From Burkholderiales bacterium (GTDB taxonomy: Bacteria; Pseudomonadota; Gammaproteobacteria; Burkholderiales; Nitrosomonadaceae): DNA of 64,000 bases. Shown here piece after piece: positions 48,621 through 58,447 of the stretch. Where the stretch lies: contig JACKLU010000009.1 of assembly GCA_024235735.1 (NCBI GenBank), positions 1 to 64,000 on the forward strand. The letters are read 5' to 3'. The notes beneath the pieces are model-generated. The model had not been told where the DNA came from. It did no database searches and worked only from the letters and a program-made list of their open reading frames with translations. Each line of letters opens with the position of its first letter. Within the stretch, counting starts at the first letter, position 1. A program made the position numbers and the translations under genes.

Positions 48621-49247
48621 TTAGTAATCCACACCAAGTGCGCGAAGAGTCTCTTTGGTTAATTCTCCGGAAGCCAGATTATTGTTCTGTTGAAAGCTTT
48701 TTAAAGCTGCCAAAGTTCTGGGGCCACTGACTCCGTCGGCTGGTCCGGGTTTATAGCCGGCATTTGCAAGCGCCTGCTGCACCTTGCGAATCAGATTGGG
48801 TGTGGCTGCGACAACTTCGTCAGCATCATCAATGATTTCGGCAACTGCCGCGCTGGCATCTTCCCTAAAATCAACGATAGTCTCTTGTGTTGTTGTAATG
48901 CTGTCTTCAAGGGCGCTTATCATGGTATCCGCGGATTCATTGACAGCTTCTTCAGCTGCGTCAAGACCTTCGTCAACTGATTCTGAGAATCCATCAAGAA
49001 CACCTTCCATCGATGCAATTTCATTCTCTGAGTCGAAATCACCAAATGTTTTTATTTCTTCTACATTTTCCAGACTGGTTAATGGCTCAGGCGCAATGAC
49101 AGTCTCTCCAATTTCTTTGGTATTCATTCCGACTTGTCCATTTTCCGTCGAATCTGTGTTTTCCCCATTGCCGCATCCCGATAAAAGAACAACAGCTAAC
49201 AAGAAAACAACTCCCGTTGATAAGCTTCTAATTTCAAGTGATTTCAT
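48621..49247 (-). CDS. Lipoprotein with C-terminal peptidoglycan-binding domain
   Basis: A 208-residue protein starting at ATG 49247, preceded by GGAGG (the longer frame to 49295 lacks this). The lipobox is LLSGC near residue 23. A long acidic, alanine/serine/threonine-rich linker follows (residues ~30-140), then a PG_binding_1 domain: VQQALANAGYKPGPADGVSG and LAALKSFQQNNNL. It would anchor the outer or inner membrane to the cell wall. No partner gene adjoins it. Confidence 0.85.
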   Translation of the reverse strand: MKSLEIRSLSTGVVFLLAVVLLSGCGNGENTDSTENGQVGMNTKEIGETVIAPEPLTSLENVEEIKTFGDFDSENEIASMEGVLDGFSESVDEGLDAAEEAVNESADTMISALEDSITTTQETIVDFREDASAAVAEIIDDADEVVAATPNLIRKVQQALANAGYKPGPADGVSGPRTLAALKSFQQNNNLASGELTKETLRALGVDY

Positions 49248-50028
49248 TGATACATCCTCCGTAAGTTTGGAAATAACATCTTCAACCGCCACCATGATAA
49301 TAATAGCTGAGACTTTTGCAAAACTCTATTTCATGAAATTTGAAATAACGAAAATAATGGGTTAATTAAATTTAAAAAGACTTGGATTTAAGTAATAAGA
49401 GCAATTAATTTCCGGCAAATGCAAGGAATACAGTCGTTATTGTAAAAATACACGACTTTCGTTCATAGATATTTTGATACTTGAATTGTGCGAGTGTTTT
49501 AATAAATGTAGATGAACATCGCCATTAAAAGTGAAAGTAATACACTCTTATTTATAGACTAATATTACAGGGTTTCTCTAAAAATCCAGATTTTTCTACG
49601 ACACTTTGTTGTTCAAAAAATGTTTTCTTACATATCAATTATATGCTGAGTCAATACTCATAGTCTTGTTATGTGCCTCAAAATTGAGAAAATCTGCGAT
49701 CGTTCTTCCACACGGCTTGCTACGATTGCTTGAGTCAGACAAACTCCCAATCTATATGTATATCATGAGATCTTTGCACGGCTACTACGCGGCACGATAA
49801 TTGCGTTAAAAATTTGCGAAAAATGCTTATTTACCCCGTGTAAACTCCGCTTTTTCGCAAATTTTTGCCTTATTCTCGTACCGCTCATGACGCCGTGCAA
49901 AGGTCTCATCATAATTGACAGTGATGTATTTTTCCGCTGAAAAATGCTGAAAGCAGAGTTATAAAAAAACAAATTTTGAGGTACGATGCTTAGCCTATTT
50001 GTGAGCCTTACTTACTTGTGAATATCTA
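49248..50028. other. AT-rich gap holding MITE copy 2
   Basis: About 780 bases between the lipoprotein gene and folP. The only identified structure is the MITE at 49767-49907. The rest (49248-49760 and 49913-50028) shows no gene. Confidence 0.6.
49762..49912. mobile_element. 141-bp MITE copy 2, with 5-bp target duplication
   Basis: The element spans 49767-49907. Its left end is GAGATCTTTGCACGG and its right end CCGTGCAAAGGTCTC. It is flanked by the direct repeat ATCAT (49762-49766 and 49908-49912). It differs from the copy at 32880 at 6 of 141 positions by eye, all transitions, and has the same length. The left terminus carries one mismatch (GAGATC for GAGACC). Confidence 0.93.
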
Positions 50029-50850
50029 ATGCGTCGAATTACTATTGCAAAAAAGCCGCTTATTATGGGGGTGATTAACATTACTCCGGATTCCTTCTCA
50101 GACGGCGGTAAATTTTTCTCGACTGATGCTGCGCTGCAACAAGCAAAAAAACTTATCGATGAAGGCGCTGATATTCTGGATATTGGTGGTGAATCCACTC
50201 GGCCTGGCAGTGTATCGGTTGAGGTTGACGAAGAAATGAGGCGCGTATCGCCATTACTGGAAATGCTGGTTAAAGAAAACATACCGGTTTCGGTTGATAC
50301 TTCCAAGCCCGAAATCATGCAATACGCTATAACTGCGGGAGCAGCCATGATCAATGATGTAAATGCTTTGCGCGCTCCCGGTGCTTTGGAAGCGATAGCG
50401 GCAAGTGACTCGGTTGCAGTGTGTATGATGCATATGCAGGGTAAACCGTCCAGTATGCAGGATAATCCAGAGTACGTTAACATTATCGATGAAGTGATGA
50501 CTTTCCTTAGTGAACGCATTCAGGCTGGAATGGCGCACAGCATAACGCGTGACCGCATAATTATTGATCCCGGTTTTGGTTTTGGTAAAACTTTGCAGCA
50601 TAATCTTCAACTGTTGAGAAATCTGAAACAATTTAGTCGGCTTGGAGTTCCCGTTATGGCTGGAATTTCACGAAAATCAATGCTTGGGATGATAACCGGA
50701 AATCCGGTCGATCAGCGCGTACACGAAAGCGTAGCAGCTGCTATGCTTGCTGTAATGAATGGTGTGAACATAGTGCGAGTGCACGATGTAAAGGCAACTC
50801 GGGACGCATTGGCAGTTTATCATGCCATGCAAGATGCGGATATGGGATAA
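50029..50850 (+). CDS. folP: Dihydropteroate synthase
   Basis: A 273-residue TIM-barrel enzyme joining pABA and the pterin pyrophosphate in folate synthesis; the sulfonamide target. Motifs: MGVINITPDSFSDGG, DILDIGGESTRPGS, SVDTSKPEIM, INDVNALR and IIIDPGFGFGKT, and RVHDVKATRDAL near the end. It is followed 24 bases later by glmM, a pairing very common in proteobacteria. Confidence 0.97.
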   Translation: MRRITIAKKPLIMGVINITPDSFSDGGKFFSTDAALQQAKKLIDEGADILDIGGESTRPGSVSVEVDEEMRRVSPLLEMLVKENIPVSVDTSKPEIMQYAITAGAAMINDVNALRAPGALEAIAASDSVAVCMMHMQGKPSSMQDNPEYVNIIDEVMTFLSERIQAGMAHSITRDRIIIDPGFGFGKTLQHNLQLLRNLKQFSRLGVPVMAGISRKSMLGMITGNPVDQRVHESVAAAMLAVMNGVNIVRVHDVKATRDALAVYHAMQDADMG

Positions 50851-50874
50851 ATTATTGCATTGAAGGATAAGACA

Positions 50875-52242
50875 TTGGGAAAAAAGCTTTTTGGTACTGA
50901 TGGCATCAGGGGGCGGGTGGGTGAAAATCCGATTACTCCCGAAAAAATTTTACATCTCGGCTATTCTGCGGGAAAGGTATTTATTGCCATGGATTGGCAT
51001 CTTAAAAAAGGTGAGCGCCCTGTTGTGCTGATAGGAAAAGATACGCGTGTATCGGGCTATATGCTGGAATCCGCACTGGAGGCCGGGTTATCGGCGGCTG
51101 GTGTCGATGTACTTTTGTCAGGACCCATGCCAACGTCAGCGATTGCTTATCTGATCCGGGCGCTTAGATTGCAGGCCGGTATTGTTATTTCAGCATCACA
51201 TAATTTGTTTGAAGACAATGGCCTCAAATTTTTCTCGCAAGACGGTGTCAAGCTGCCGGATGAAATAGAGGCGCGTATTGAGTCCGGGATAGAATCACCA
51301 ATCAAAACCATGCCTTCCGCTCAGTTGGGGAAGGTGCAGCGAATTAAGGATGCGAGTGGACGCTATATAGAGTTTTGTAAGAGCACTTTTCCGTATCAGC
51401 TTGATTTGAGAGGGTTGCGTATTGTTGTTGATTGCGCGCACGGTGCGACCTATCACATTGCTGGGCATGTATTCCACGAACTTGGGGCAGAAGTTATTAC
51501 CATTGGAGTTGAACCTAATGGTCTGAATATAAACTATGAATGCGGTGCGACACATTGTGCTGCGCTGCAGGATGCAGTTAAATTACATCGGGCTGACTTG
51601 GGTATAGCGCTTGATGGTGATGGTGATCGAGTAATCATGGTTGATGAATACGGTACATTATTCGATGGCGATCAGTTGGTTTATATTATTGCTAAACATC
51701 GGTTTCAACAAGGAAATCTCAAAGGTGGAGTCGTTGGTACGTTAATGACTAATCTGGCTATTGAGAATGGTTTGAAGCATCTATCAATTCCGTTTCTGCG
51801 CGCGAAGGTCGGAGATCGCTATGTAATGGAGAAGTTGTGCGAGAAAGATTGGTATCTGGGGGGCGAAAGCTCCGGACACATCATTTGCAGGGATAAGCAC
51901 ACTACTGGAGACGGTATTATTTCTGCTCTGCAGGTTTTGTATGCCTTACGCGATAATAATCAGACACTTTCTGAATTGTTGAAAGAAATTAGGTTATACC
52001 CGCAACGGTTAATTAATGTAAAAGTAAATCGATCGTTTAAATTCAGTGAAGACAGTTTGATTCAAAATGTGATTAGAGAGGCCGAGCTGGATTTGAATAC
52101 GAAGGGTCGTGTACTGCTGCGCGCATCGGGTACCGAGCCTGTGATTAGAGTGATGGTTGAAGGAGAATCTGATCAGAAAGTGAATTTTTGGGCGAATCGG
52201 ATAGCTGACGTTGTTCAGAAAAACTGCAGTATCTCGGATTAG
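50875..52242 (+). CDS. glmM: Phosphoglucosamine mutase
   Basis: A ~455-residue enzyme that isomerises glucosamine-6-phosphate for cell-wall synthesis. The start is taken as TTG 50875, because GAAGGA lies 8 bases upstream and the protein then begins [17 protein letters not shown], as family members do; TTG 50860 is the alternative. The phosphoserine loop is [13 protein letters not shown] (Ser108 from this start), the metal loop DGDGDRV and the sugar loop GGESSGHI; the C-terminus has [15 protein letters not shown]. Confidence 0.96.
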   Translation: MGKKLFGTDGIRGRVGENPITPEKILHLGYSAGKVFIAMDWHLKKGERPVVLIGKDTRVSGYMLESALEAGLSAAGVDVLLSGPMPTSAIAYLIRALRLQAGIVISASHNLFEDNGLKFFSQDGVKLPDEIEARIESGIESPIKTMPSAQLGKVQRIKDASGRYIEFCKSTFPYQLDLRGLRIVVDCAHGATYHIAGHVFHELGAEVITIGVEPNGLNINYECGATHCAALQDAVKLHRADLGIALDGDGDRVIMVDEYGTLFDGDQLVYIIAKHRFQQGNLKGGVVGTLMTNLAIENGLKHLSIPFLRAKVGDRYVMEKLCEKDWYLGGESSGHIICRDKHTTGDGIISALQVLYALRDNNQTLSELLKEIRLYPQRLINVKVNRSFKFSEDSLIQNVIREAELDLNTKGRVLLRASGTEPVIRVMVEGESDQKVNFWANRIADVVQKNCSISD

Positions 52243-52266
52243 ATTTTTCGGTGTATATGAAAAGGT

Positions 52267-52300
52267 TTGTCATTAAAATGTAACAAATTTGTCATACAAT
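52267..52300 (+). promoter_or_regulatory. Pho-box-like repeats and -10 element before pstS
   Basis: TTGTCAT (52267-52273), ATGTAAC (52278-52284) and TTGTCAT (52289-52295) are spaced exactly 11 bases apart with AT-rich 4-base gaps, like the CTGTCAT repeats of PhoB boxes. A TACAAT -10-like hexamer follows at once (52295-52300). The pstS start is 44 bases downstream. PhoB control is inference from spacing and gene function. Confidence 0.65.
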
Positions 52301-52343
52301 GCGCCCACTGATTGAAAGTCTAATCTTTGGAGAGTGAATAGAG

Positions 52344-53348
52344 ATGTTTAAATTGTTAAGTAAGAAATTAACCGGAATCGGTGTTACTTTAGGTTCGTTT
52401 GTTTTTTGTTTTAATTTGGCGCATTCCAGTCCCATTGTCAGAATAGACGGCTCGAGTACTGTTTATCCGATTACTGAAGCTGTTGCGGAAGATTTTCAAA
52501 TTGCAAAACGCGGTACAGTACGTGTTACCGTAGGCATTTCCGGCACCGGTGGCGGGTTCAAAAAATTCTGCCGTGGTGAGTTGGATATCGTCAATGCCTC
52601 TCGCCCAATCACTGAGCTGGAAATGGAATCTTGCAGAAAAACCGGGGTGCAATATGTTGAAATGCCTATCGCGATCGATGCGTTGACGGTTGTCGTGAAC
52701 CCACGAAATACGTGGAGTAGAGCCATGACTGTTGATGAACTCAGGCAATTCTGGGAGCCAGCCGCACAAGGTAGAATAAACAATTGGAATCAGGTCAATC
52801 CTGCATGGCCGAACGAGAGAATCAAATTGTTTGGACCCGGCGCGGATTCCGGGACCTTCGAGTATTTTACCGAAGCAATAGTTGGGCGGGCAAAATCCAG
52901 TCGGGGTGATTTTACGGCGTCTGAGGATGATAATGTTCTGGTGCAGGGTGTGGCCAGTGATATGTATGCATTGGGTTTTTTTGGATTTGCCTATTATATT
53001 GAGAATAGTCGACGCGTGAATGCGGTCGCAATAGATAGTGGCAGCGGTGGAGTATTGCCATCAGCGCATACTGTGAAAGATGGAAGTTATCAGCCATTAT
53101 CTCGACCGGTATTTATTTATGTAAATGCGCGTTCGACGACGAAGTCTGAAGTACGCGATTTTGTTAAATTTTTTATGGATAACGCAGTCGAGTTAGTATC
53201 TGAGGTAAAGTATTTTCCACTCTCGCTTAATGTCTATAAGTTGAATCTTGAAAATATGGAAAAAAATAAATTGGGCAGCGTATTTGCTGGTCAATCAGAA
53301 GTGAACGTTAATATTGAGGAAGTAATGAAGCATGATGCGCGATTATAA
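52344..53348 (+). CDS. pstS: Phosphate ABC transporter substrate-binding protein
   Basis: A 334-residue PstS-family protein. A signal peptide (about residues 1-29) precedes VRIDGSSTVYPITEAVAEDF, the phosphate-loop region, GISGTGGGFKKFCRGELDIVNASRPI (read in two parts) and GADSGTFEYFTEAIVG. It binds phosphate in the periplasm. pstC, pstA and pstB do not follow, so it stands alone here and may feed a transporter encoded elsewhere or serve as a storage/chemosensory binding protein. The upstream Pho-box-like site fits phosphate starvation control. Confidence 0.9.
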   Translation: MFKLLSKKLTGIGVTLGSFVFCFNLAHSSPIVRIDGSSTVYPITEAVAEDFQIAKRGTVRVTVGISGTGGGFKKFCRGELDIVNASRPITELEMESCRKTGVQYVEMPIAIDALTVVVNPRNTWSRAMTVDELRQFWEPAAQGRINNWNQVNPAWPNERIKLFGPGADSGTFEYFTEAIVGRAKSSRGDFTASEDDNVLVQGVASDMYALGFFGFAYYIENSRRVNAVAIDSGSGGVLPSAHTVKDGSYQPLSRPVFIYVNARSTTKSEVRDFVKFFMDNAVELVSEVKYFPLSLNVYKLNLENMEKNKLGSVFAGQSEVNVNIEEVMKHDARL

Positions 53349-53790
53349 TGAGATAAAGGCAATTCTAAAAAATCCGGCATAATCCGGCATATTGCGTCAA
53401 CAATATTTTGTTGCGCGCATAAATGTTTGCCCATGCCTCAATTATAAGCTGCGCGCACATTCTTGCTTGCGCTTCGCTTCGTTTTGTTTAAAACGCTGAA
53501 TTATATAGGTGCCTGAATTCAGGGTTAATTAGAAGGCAGATTCAAGACTGTGTCAAAATACTCCACCCAAATTGGCATCGTTCTATCACTTTGGCTTGCT
53601 TAATTCCTGTAGATTGTTTTTTCTTATGCGGCCGGTTTTTTTACGGCAATAAAATCGTTCAATTATTCTGTATAAATTTGTTATACAATCCTTTGTTGTC
53701 TTGCTCGAGCAGTATTGCCGGGGATATAAAATAAAGTATAACGTAACGAATTGATTGTATTTTTTGTAAAGATAAAAAACTGGAGAAAAT
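53349..53790. other. Intergenic region before the His-rich gene
   Basis: About 440 bases. Near the left end AATCCGGCAT occurs twice in tandem (53371-53390). Near 53674-53689 lies AAATTTGTTATACAAT, which matches 15 of 16 bases of the pstS promoter element at 52285-52300, suggesting a shared promoter class. No gene is supported. Confidence 0.55.
53674..53689 (+). promoter_or_regulatory. Promoter element shared with pstS, upstream of His-rich gene
   Basis: AAATTTGTTATACAAT differs at one base from the pstS element AAATTTGTCATACAAT. It contains the same TACAAT -10-like hexamer, 102 bases before the His-rich gene start. Only one of the 7-base repeats seen before pstS is clear; TCTGTAT 11 bases upstream is a weak second. 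Confidence 0.45.
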
Positions 53791-54546
53791 ATGAAGGATA
53801 TATCCAAACATAAATGGGTGACAAAATTGGGCGGTGTTGTTTTAGCCTCGTTCTTGGTGGCGCCTGCTTACGCACAGCTTATGCTCGCGCACGAAGGGCA
53901 TCACGATGCGGGTGGATGTGAAATAAAAAATGGCGAATTTCCTATCGCATTCAGCGCCTATGAAGTACCTGAAGGTGATATCCCGCCATTGCATTCATAT
54001 TGTAAAAATATTCCCACACCTGGAAAAGTACAACTGACTGTTGAATTGTCTGACTGGGATTCGCGAGAGATACCACTGGCTGTTCGATTGGTCGAGGCGG
54101 GGCATGATCATCATGGCGTTCACGCCAGCCATGGAGATAATAAGGCATCATCTGGAGATAAAGCTGACTCTGATCATGGTGGGCATGATATGCATGATCA
54201 TGACGATCATGTGATGGAACATGAGGGGCCCGGTCATTCAGACCCAAGCGCTGCGGAGCATGGTATAAACTACATCCCATACATGAAGCACTCTTCAGGT
54301 ATTATTGTGGTTTCAGCAGATTTAAAGAAAGGGAATTATGAGGTACTTCTGGAAAGAAAAGATGACGCTGGGAAAGTAGTCGTGGCTGGACGTATACCGT
54401 TTGCAGTTGGTGGGAGTGGGGGTGGTCACGCTGGTCATGGCGGTGGATTCGGGGTAATGGAAATCAGTCTTCTGATTATCGTTGCTGGCGGTGCCGCTTT
54501 CTATTATATGAATCGCAAAAAGAAAGATAATGAAAATAAGTCGTAG
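53791..54546 (+). CDS. Secreted His-rich protein with C-terminal anchor, unknown function
   Basis: A 251-residue protein beginning ATG 53791 with TGGAG ahead. A signal peptide runs to about residue 29. About 20 histidines follow, clustered in GHDHHGVHASHGD and DHGGHDMHDHDDHVMEHEG, interleaved with Asp/Glu: a likely divalent-metal (Cu, Fe, Ni or Zn) binding tract. Flanking regions look like beta-strands. A C-terminal hydrophobic helix (MEISLLIIVAGGAAFYYM) and the basic tail NRKKKDN give membrane anchoring with most of the protein outside the cytoplasm. It lies 245 bases before haoA, same strand. Confidence 0.8.
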   Translation: MKDISKHKWVTKLGGVVLASFLVAPAYAQLMLAHEGHHDAGGCEIKNGEFPIAFSAYEVPEGDIPPLHSYCKNIPTPGKVQLTVELSDWDSREIPLAVRLVEAGHDHHGVHASHGDNKASSGDKADSDHGGHDMHDHDDHVMEHEGPGHSDPSAAEHGINYIPYMKHSSGIIVVSADLKKGNYEVLLERKDDAGKVVVAGRIPFAVGGSGGGHAGHGGGFGVMEISLLIIVAGGAAFYYMNRKKKDNENKS

Positions 54547-54583
54547 ATATGTGTAATGTGTTTACTAATCATTAGAAAACGAC

Positions 54584-54612
54584 TTGACAGAGAAAAGTTG
54601 AGGCAGTAGTCT
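54584..54612 (+). promoter_or_regulatory. Putative sigma-70 promoter upstream of haoA
   Basis: A perfect -35 hexamer TTGACA (54584-54589) is followed after 17 bases by TAGTCT (54607-54612), a weak -10 match. It lies about 180 bases before haoA within a 245-base gap. Confidence 0.4.
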
Positions 54613-54791
54613 GGGTATTCGAAGAAGAAGTGCTGTGAGGTGCTGTTCTGAGGAGTGAGGCTATGATTTGATGGTTGGCGCGCGGGATGTTATGCGGAAG
54701 CCATTGAAGGTAGAGAGGGCGGCGAAGGCACGGAGAAGAGGGTTAAGAAGGACCAATTGGGAATAAACAGGAAAACATAAAGGAGAGAGAG

Positions 54792-56501
54792 ATGATTTCC
54801 AAGCTATGGCATAAATTGGCCATGTTTGCGGGCGCAATGGCGCTGGCTGGAGCTGCGCATGCGGCAGTACCGAGCGTGCCGGATGTAACGTATGAAGCAC
54901 TGGGTTTGGACAGGAGCGCGACGCCGAAGCAATTGCACGAAGCGCTGGTGAAGCGTTACAAGGATCCTGAGCAAGGGTACGGGAAAGGCACGATGGGAGA
55001 TTACTGGGAGCCGATCCAGCTGAGTACATACATGGATCCGGCGACCTTTTACGAGCCGCCGACATCGATGAGAGACAAAGCGGAACGTAAGGAATGCGTA
55101 GAGTGTCACACGGATGAATCGCCGGTATGGGTTAATGCATGGAAGAAGAGCACGCATGCGAATCTGGATAAAGTGCGCGCATTGAAGCCGGAAGATCCGA
55201 CATATTACAAAAAAGCGAAACTTGAGGACGTAGAGAAGAATCTGCGTTCATTGGGTTACTTGAAAGAAGGCGAACCGCTGAAGGAAGTTGGCTGTATTGA
55301 TTGTCACGCGGGGATTAATCAGCAGGGCAAGATTGACCACAGCAAAGACCTGATCATGCCGACGGCGGACGTATGTGGCAAATGCCACCTGCAGGAATTT
55401 GCCGAGCGTGAATCCGAGCGCGACACCATGATATGGCCGAACGGACAATGGCCGGATGGACGTCCTTCACACTCGCTGGACTACAAAGCCAACGTAGAGA
55501 CCACGGTATGGGCGGCGATGCCGCAACGTGAAGTGGCCGAAGGCTGCACGATGTGTCACTACAACCAGAACAAATGCGACGGCTGCCATACCCGGCACGA
55601 ATTCTCAGCGGCGGAATCCCGTAAACCGGAAGCCTGCGCGACCTGCCACAGTGGTGTAGATCACAACAACTGGGAAGCGTACTCCATGTCCAAGCACGGC
55701 AAGATTGTTGCGATGCTGGGCGACAAATGGAACTGGGAAGTTGAGCTCAAAGACGCCTACAGCAAAGGTGGACAGACAGCGCCGACCTGCGCGGGTTGCC
55801 ATATGGAATTTGAAGGCGAGTATGCGCACAACATGGTCAGGAAAATCCGCTGGGCGAACTATCCGTTTGTACCCGGCATAGCCGAGAACATCAACAGCGA
55901 ATGGTCGGAAGAAAGACTGGATGCATGGGTAATTACCTGCACCCAATGTCACTCAGAGCGTTTCGCACGTTCCTATCTTGATCTGATGGACAAAGGCACG
56001 CTGCAGGGACTGGCGAAATACCAGGACGCGCACGCGGTCGTATCGAAACTGTACGAAGAAGGACTGCTGTCAGGACAGAAGACCAACCGTCCGAATCCAC
56101 CGGCGCCAGAGAAGCCTGGATTCATGATCTTCACACAGCTGTTCTGGTCGCAGGACAACAACCCGGCGTCAATGGAGCTCAAAGTACTTGAAATGGGCGA
56201 AAACGATCTGGCCAAAATGCACGTAGGTTTTGCGCACGTCAACCCGGGCGGCTGGACATACACCGAAGGTTGGGGGCCGATGAACCGTGCATACGTTGAA
56301 GTACAGGACGAAAACACACGGATACGTGAAATGGTTGCATTAAAAGAACGCGTGGCCAAACTCGAAGGCAAACGCACAAGCTTACTCGACCTTGACAGCA
56401 CGGCAGAGAAGATTTCGCTGGGCGGTTTAGGTGGCGGCATGCTGCTGGCTGGTACATTAGCACTGGCGGGCTGGCGCAAACGTAAGCAAAGCGAAGCTTG
56501 A
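54792..56501 (+). CDS. haoA: Hydroxylamine dehydrogenase (octahaem)
   Basis: A 569-residue periplasmic enzyme oxidising hydroxylamine to NO/nitrite, the energy-yielding step after ammonia monooxygenase. Eight CxxCH haem sites are visible: CVECH, CIDCH, CGKCH, CTMCH, CDGCH, CATCH, CAGCH and CTQCH. Tyr490 in GGWTYTEGW corresponds in position to the tyrosine known to cross-link the P460 haem of a neighbouring subunit in N. europaea (precursor Tyr491). A signal peptide covers residues 1-24; a C-terminal hydrophobic helix with RKRKQSEA tail is present. The start is ATG 54792 with AGGAGAGAGAG ahead. Confidence 0.98.
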   Translation: MISKLWHKLAMFAGAMALAGAAHAAVPSVPDVTYEALGLDRSATPKQLHEALVKRYKDPEQGYGKGTMGDYWEPIQLSTYMDPATFYEPPTSMRDKAERKECVECHTDESPVWVNAWKKSTHANLDKVRALKPEDPTYYKKAKLEDVEKNLRSLGYLKEGEPLKEVGCIDCHAGINQQGKIDHSKDLIMPTADVCGKCHLQEFAERESERDTMIWPNGQWPDGRPSHSLDYKANVETTVWAAMPQREVAEGCTMCHYNQNKCDGCHTRHEFSAAESRKPEACATCHSGVDHNNWEAYSMSKHGKIVAMLGDKWNWEVELKDAYSKGGQTAPTCAGCHMEFEGEYAHNMVRKIRWANYPFVPGIAENINSEWSEERLDAWVITCTQCHSERFARSYLDLMDKGTLQGLAKYQDAHAVVSKLYEEGLLSGQKTNRPNPPAPEKPGFMIFTQLFWSQDNNPASMELKVLEMGENDLAKMHVGFAHVNPGGWTYTEGWGPMNRAYVEVQDENTRIREMVALKERVAKLEGKRTSLLDLDSTAEKISLGGLGGGMLLAGTLALAGWRKRKQSEA

Positions 56502-57544
56502 TACCCGCAGAGACAACCGATCGCGACGCGCAAGCGAAGCGGTCGGGAAATAAACTACTCCCGTCATTAGGACTGCTCCTGGTGACGGGAGGTTTGGTTT
56601 TATTGGGATGGGTTGCGTATACCACGTGGATCAAACCGGTAGACGCGCCCTATCATTATCAGCACGTATCGACTGGAAATCCGCAGCAATATCCCGATCT
56701 CGAACTGGACGACTGGCCAGAGCTCACCATCAATCGGTATGATGTCATCGTGCCAGACATAGCCAAGCCCATAGCACAAGCCACCGTAGCACAACGTGAA
56801 AACAGTGCGCCGGTATTGATCAAATGGCAAAACAACAGTAAAGAAATACTGCATACACTGGACTGGAAATCAAGCGAACTCAGTGCGTTGGCCAAAGCGA
56901 TCAAGCAATACGCGCCCAGAGATGCATTACTGCTGGCGTGGTGGGATCTATCACAGCAATTGAACCTGCTGACCGAATACGAAACCCTGTTCACCAATCA
57001 CCTGAAAGAACCGCAAATCATACCGCAGCACTGGCTGAAATACAGCCGGGCGATAGACGCTTATGAGAATGCGTTCTGGCAAAACAAAGCACAGCGGAAA
57101 GAAATCGAAAACTTCGGGCAATTCAGCCTTGCACTGGCATCGAAACCGGAAGAAGGCGTGCCGATGCTGCGCAAACTGATCGGATCCGACCGTGAAGCCT
57201 ATCTGATAGTGCATGTCACCGACCTGTACAAACTGGGGCTCATGTACCCGGAAAGAATAGGCGTCGCATACCAGAACTTTCCGTTAAGCGGGAACATACA
57301 CGGCATGATCAATCACATGAAAGTGCAGCTCAAAGAAAACGACTTTGACACCTACACCCTGCAATCGATCACGGACTCAGAGATCAGAGTATATTTTCTA
57401 AGCGATGAAGAAAGCAGTCAGTCCCTGCTTGCGCAAATGCTGCCTTTCACCGACAAACCCGCGCCAATGGAACTGGAAGCACTCGAGCTACTCTATCAGA
57501 GAGGAGGCTACTGGTTATACAAAATACCTGGAGAACGGGGATAG
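56498..57544 (+). CDS. haoB: HAO cluster protein HaoB
   Basis: A 348-residue protein always found after haoA in ammonia oxidisers. The start TTG 56498 overlaps the haoA stop (TTGA), giving translational coupling. A single N-terminal transmembrane helix ([20 protein letters not shown]) is followed by a periplasmic domain with no cysteine-haem motif. Its role is not established; assembly or membrane docking of HAO has been proposed. Sequence is conserved with no obvious catalytic motif. Confidence 0.93.
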   Translation: MIPAETTDRDAQAKRSGNKLLPSLGLLLVTGGLVLLGWVAYTTWIKPVDAPYHYQHVSTGNPQQYPDLELDDWPELTINRYDVIVPDIAKPIAQATVAQRENSAPVLIKWQNNSKEILHTLDWKSSELSALAKAIKQYAPRDALLLAWWDLSQQLNLLTEYETLFTNHLKEPQIIPQHWLKYSRAIDAYENAFWQNKAQRKEIENFGQFSLALASKPEEGVPMLRKLIGSDREAYLIVHVTDLYKLGLMYPERIGVAYQNFPLSGNIHGMINHMKVQLKENDFDTYTLQSITDSEIRVYFLSDEESSQSLLAQMLPFTDKPAPMELEALELLYQRGGYWLYKIPGERG

Positions 57545-57706
57545 AGAAAAGCGTCACAGTCATATAGAATAGCGCGCTGGCGAAAGAACAAAATCGGAAC
57601 CAGAACTAAAGCGCGCGAACCGATCCCGGATGACCTTTACAGCGACGGGGGATAGCGTAAAATAAGCGGCATACCAACATGAAATAAAAAAGCACAAGGA
57701 GGAAGG

Positions 57707-58435
57707 ATGAAACACCCAATAACTTACATACTGGCGCTCATAGCGCTATTTGCGTTTTTTCCGGGCACAGTAGCGGCGGATTTTGAAGGGCGTAAGAAAT
57801 GCAGCTCCTGCCACAAATCCCAGGCCAAAGCGTGGGGAGAAACGGCGCATGCCAACGCGATGGAATCACTCAAGGCAGGCGAGCGCAAGGAAGCAAAAGT
57901 CAAAGCTGGACTGGATCCTGACAAAGATTATACGCAGGACAAAGACTGCGTCGGTTGTCACGTGGATGGCTGGGGAGAAAAAGGCGGTTACACGATAGAG
58001 AAACCTAAAAAAATGCTGGCGGCAGTTGGCTGTGAATCGTGTCACGGGCCAGGCAAGAAATATCGTGGCGATCATCGCAAAGGCGGTCAGGCATTCGAGA
58101 AATCAGGAAAGACCACCCAACGGTCCGTACTGTCGAAAAAAGGACAGGACTTTCACTTTGAAGAATCCTGTGCTTCGTGTCACCTGAACTATGAAGGATC
58201 GGGCTGGAAAGGAGCGAAAGCGCCCTATACGCCATTTACCCCGGAAGTTGACGAGAAATACCGGTTTGACTTTGACAAAATGGTAAAGAATGACAAAGCG
58301 ATGCATGCGCACTACAAACTGGATGGTGCATTTGTAGGCGAACCGAAATTCAAATATCACGACGAATTCCAGGCCAACGCACAGGAAGGCGAGAAAGGCG
58401 GGGATGACGACGAAGATGATGGCGATGACGACTAA
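57707..58435 (+). CDS. cycA: Cytochrome c554 (tetrahaem) with acidic tail
   Basis: A 242-residue periplasmic electron carrier that takes electrons from HAO. A signal peptide ends near residue 24. Four CxxCH motifs: CSSCH, CVGCH, CESCH and CASCH. ATG 57707 has AAGGAGG. The last ~16 residues (from Glu227) are almost all Gly/Asp/Glu, ending DDDEDDGDDD. The gap to cycB is 12 bases, so they are one transcript. The tail is not needed for haem binding. Confidence 0.95.
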   Translation: MKHPITYILALIALFAFFPGTVAADFEGRKKCSSCHKSQAKAWGETAHANAMESLKAGERKEAKVKAGLDPDKDYTQDKDCVGCHVDGWGEKGGYTIEKPKKMLAAVGCESCHGPGKKYRGDHRKGGQAFEKSGKTTQRSVLSKKGQDFHFEESCASCHLNYEGSGWKGAKAPYTPFTPEVDEKYRFDFDKMVKNDKAMHAHYKLDGAFVGEPKFKYHDEFQANAQEGEKGGDDDEDDGDDD

Positions 58436-58447
58436 AGGGAGACCCGA

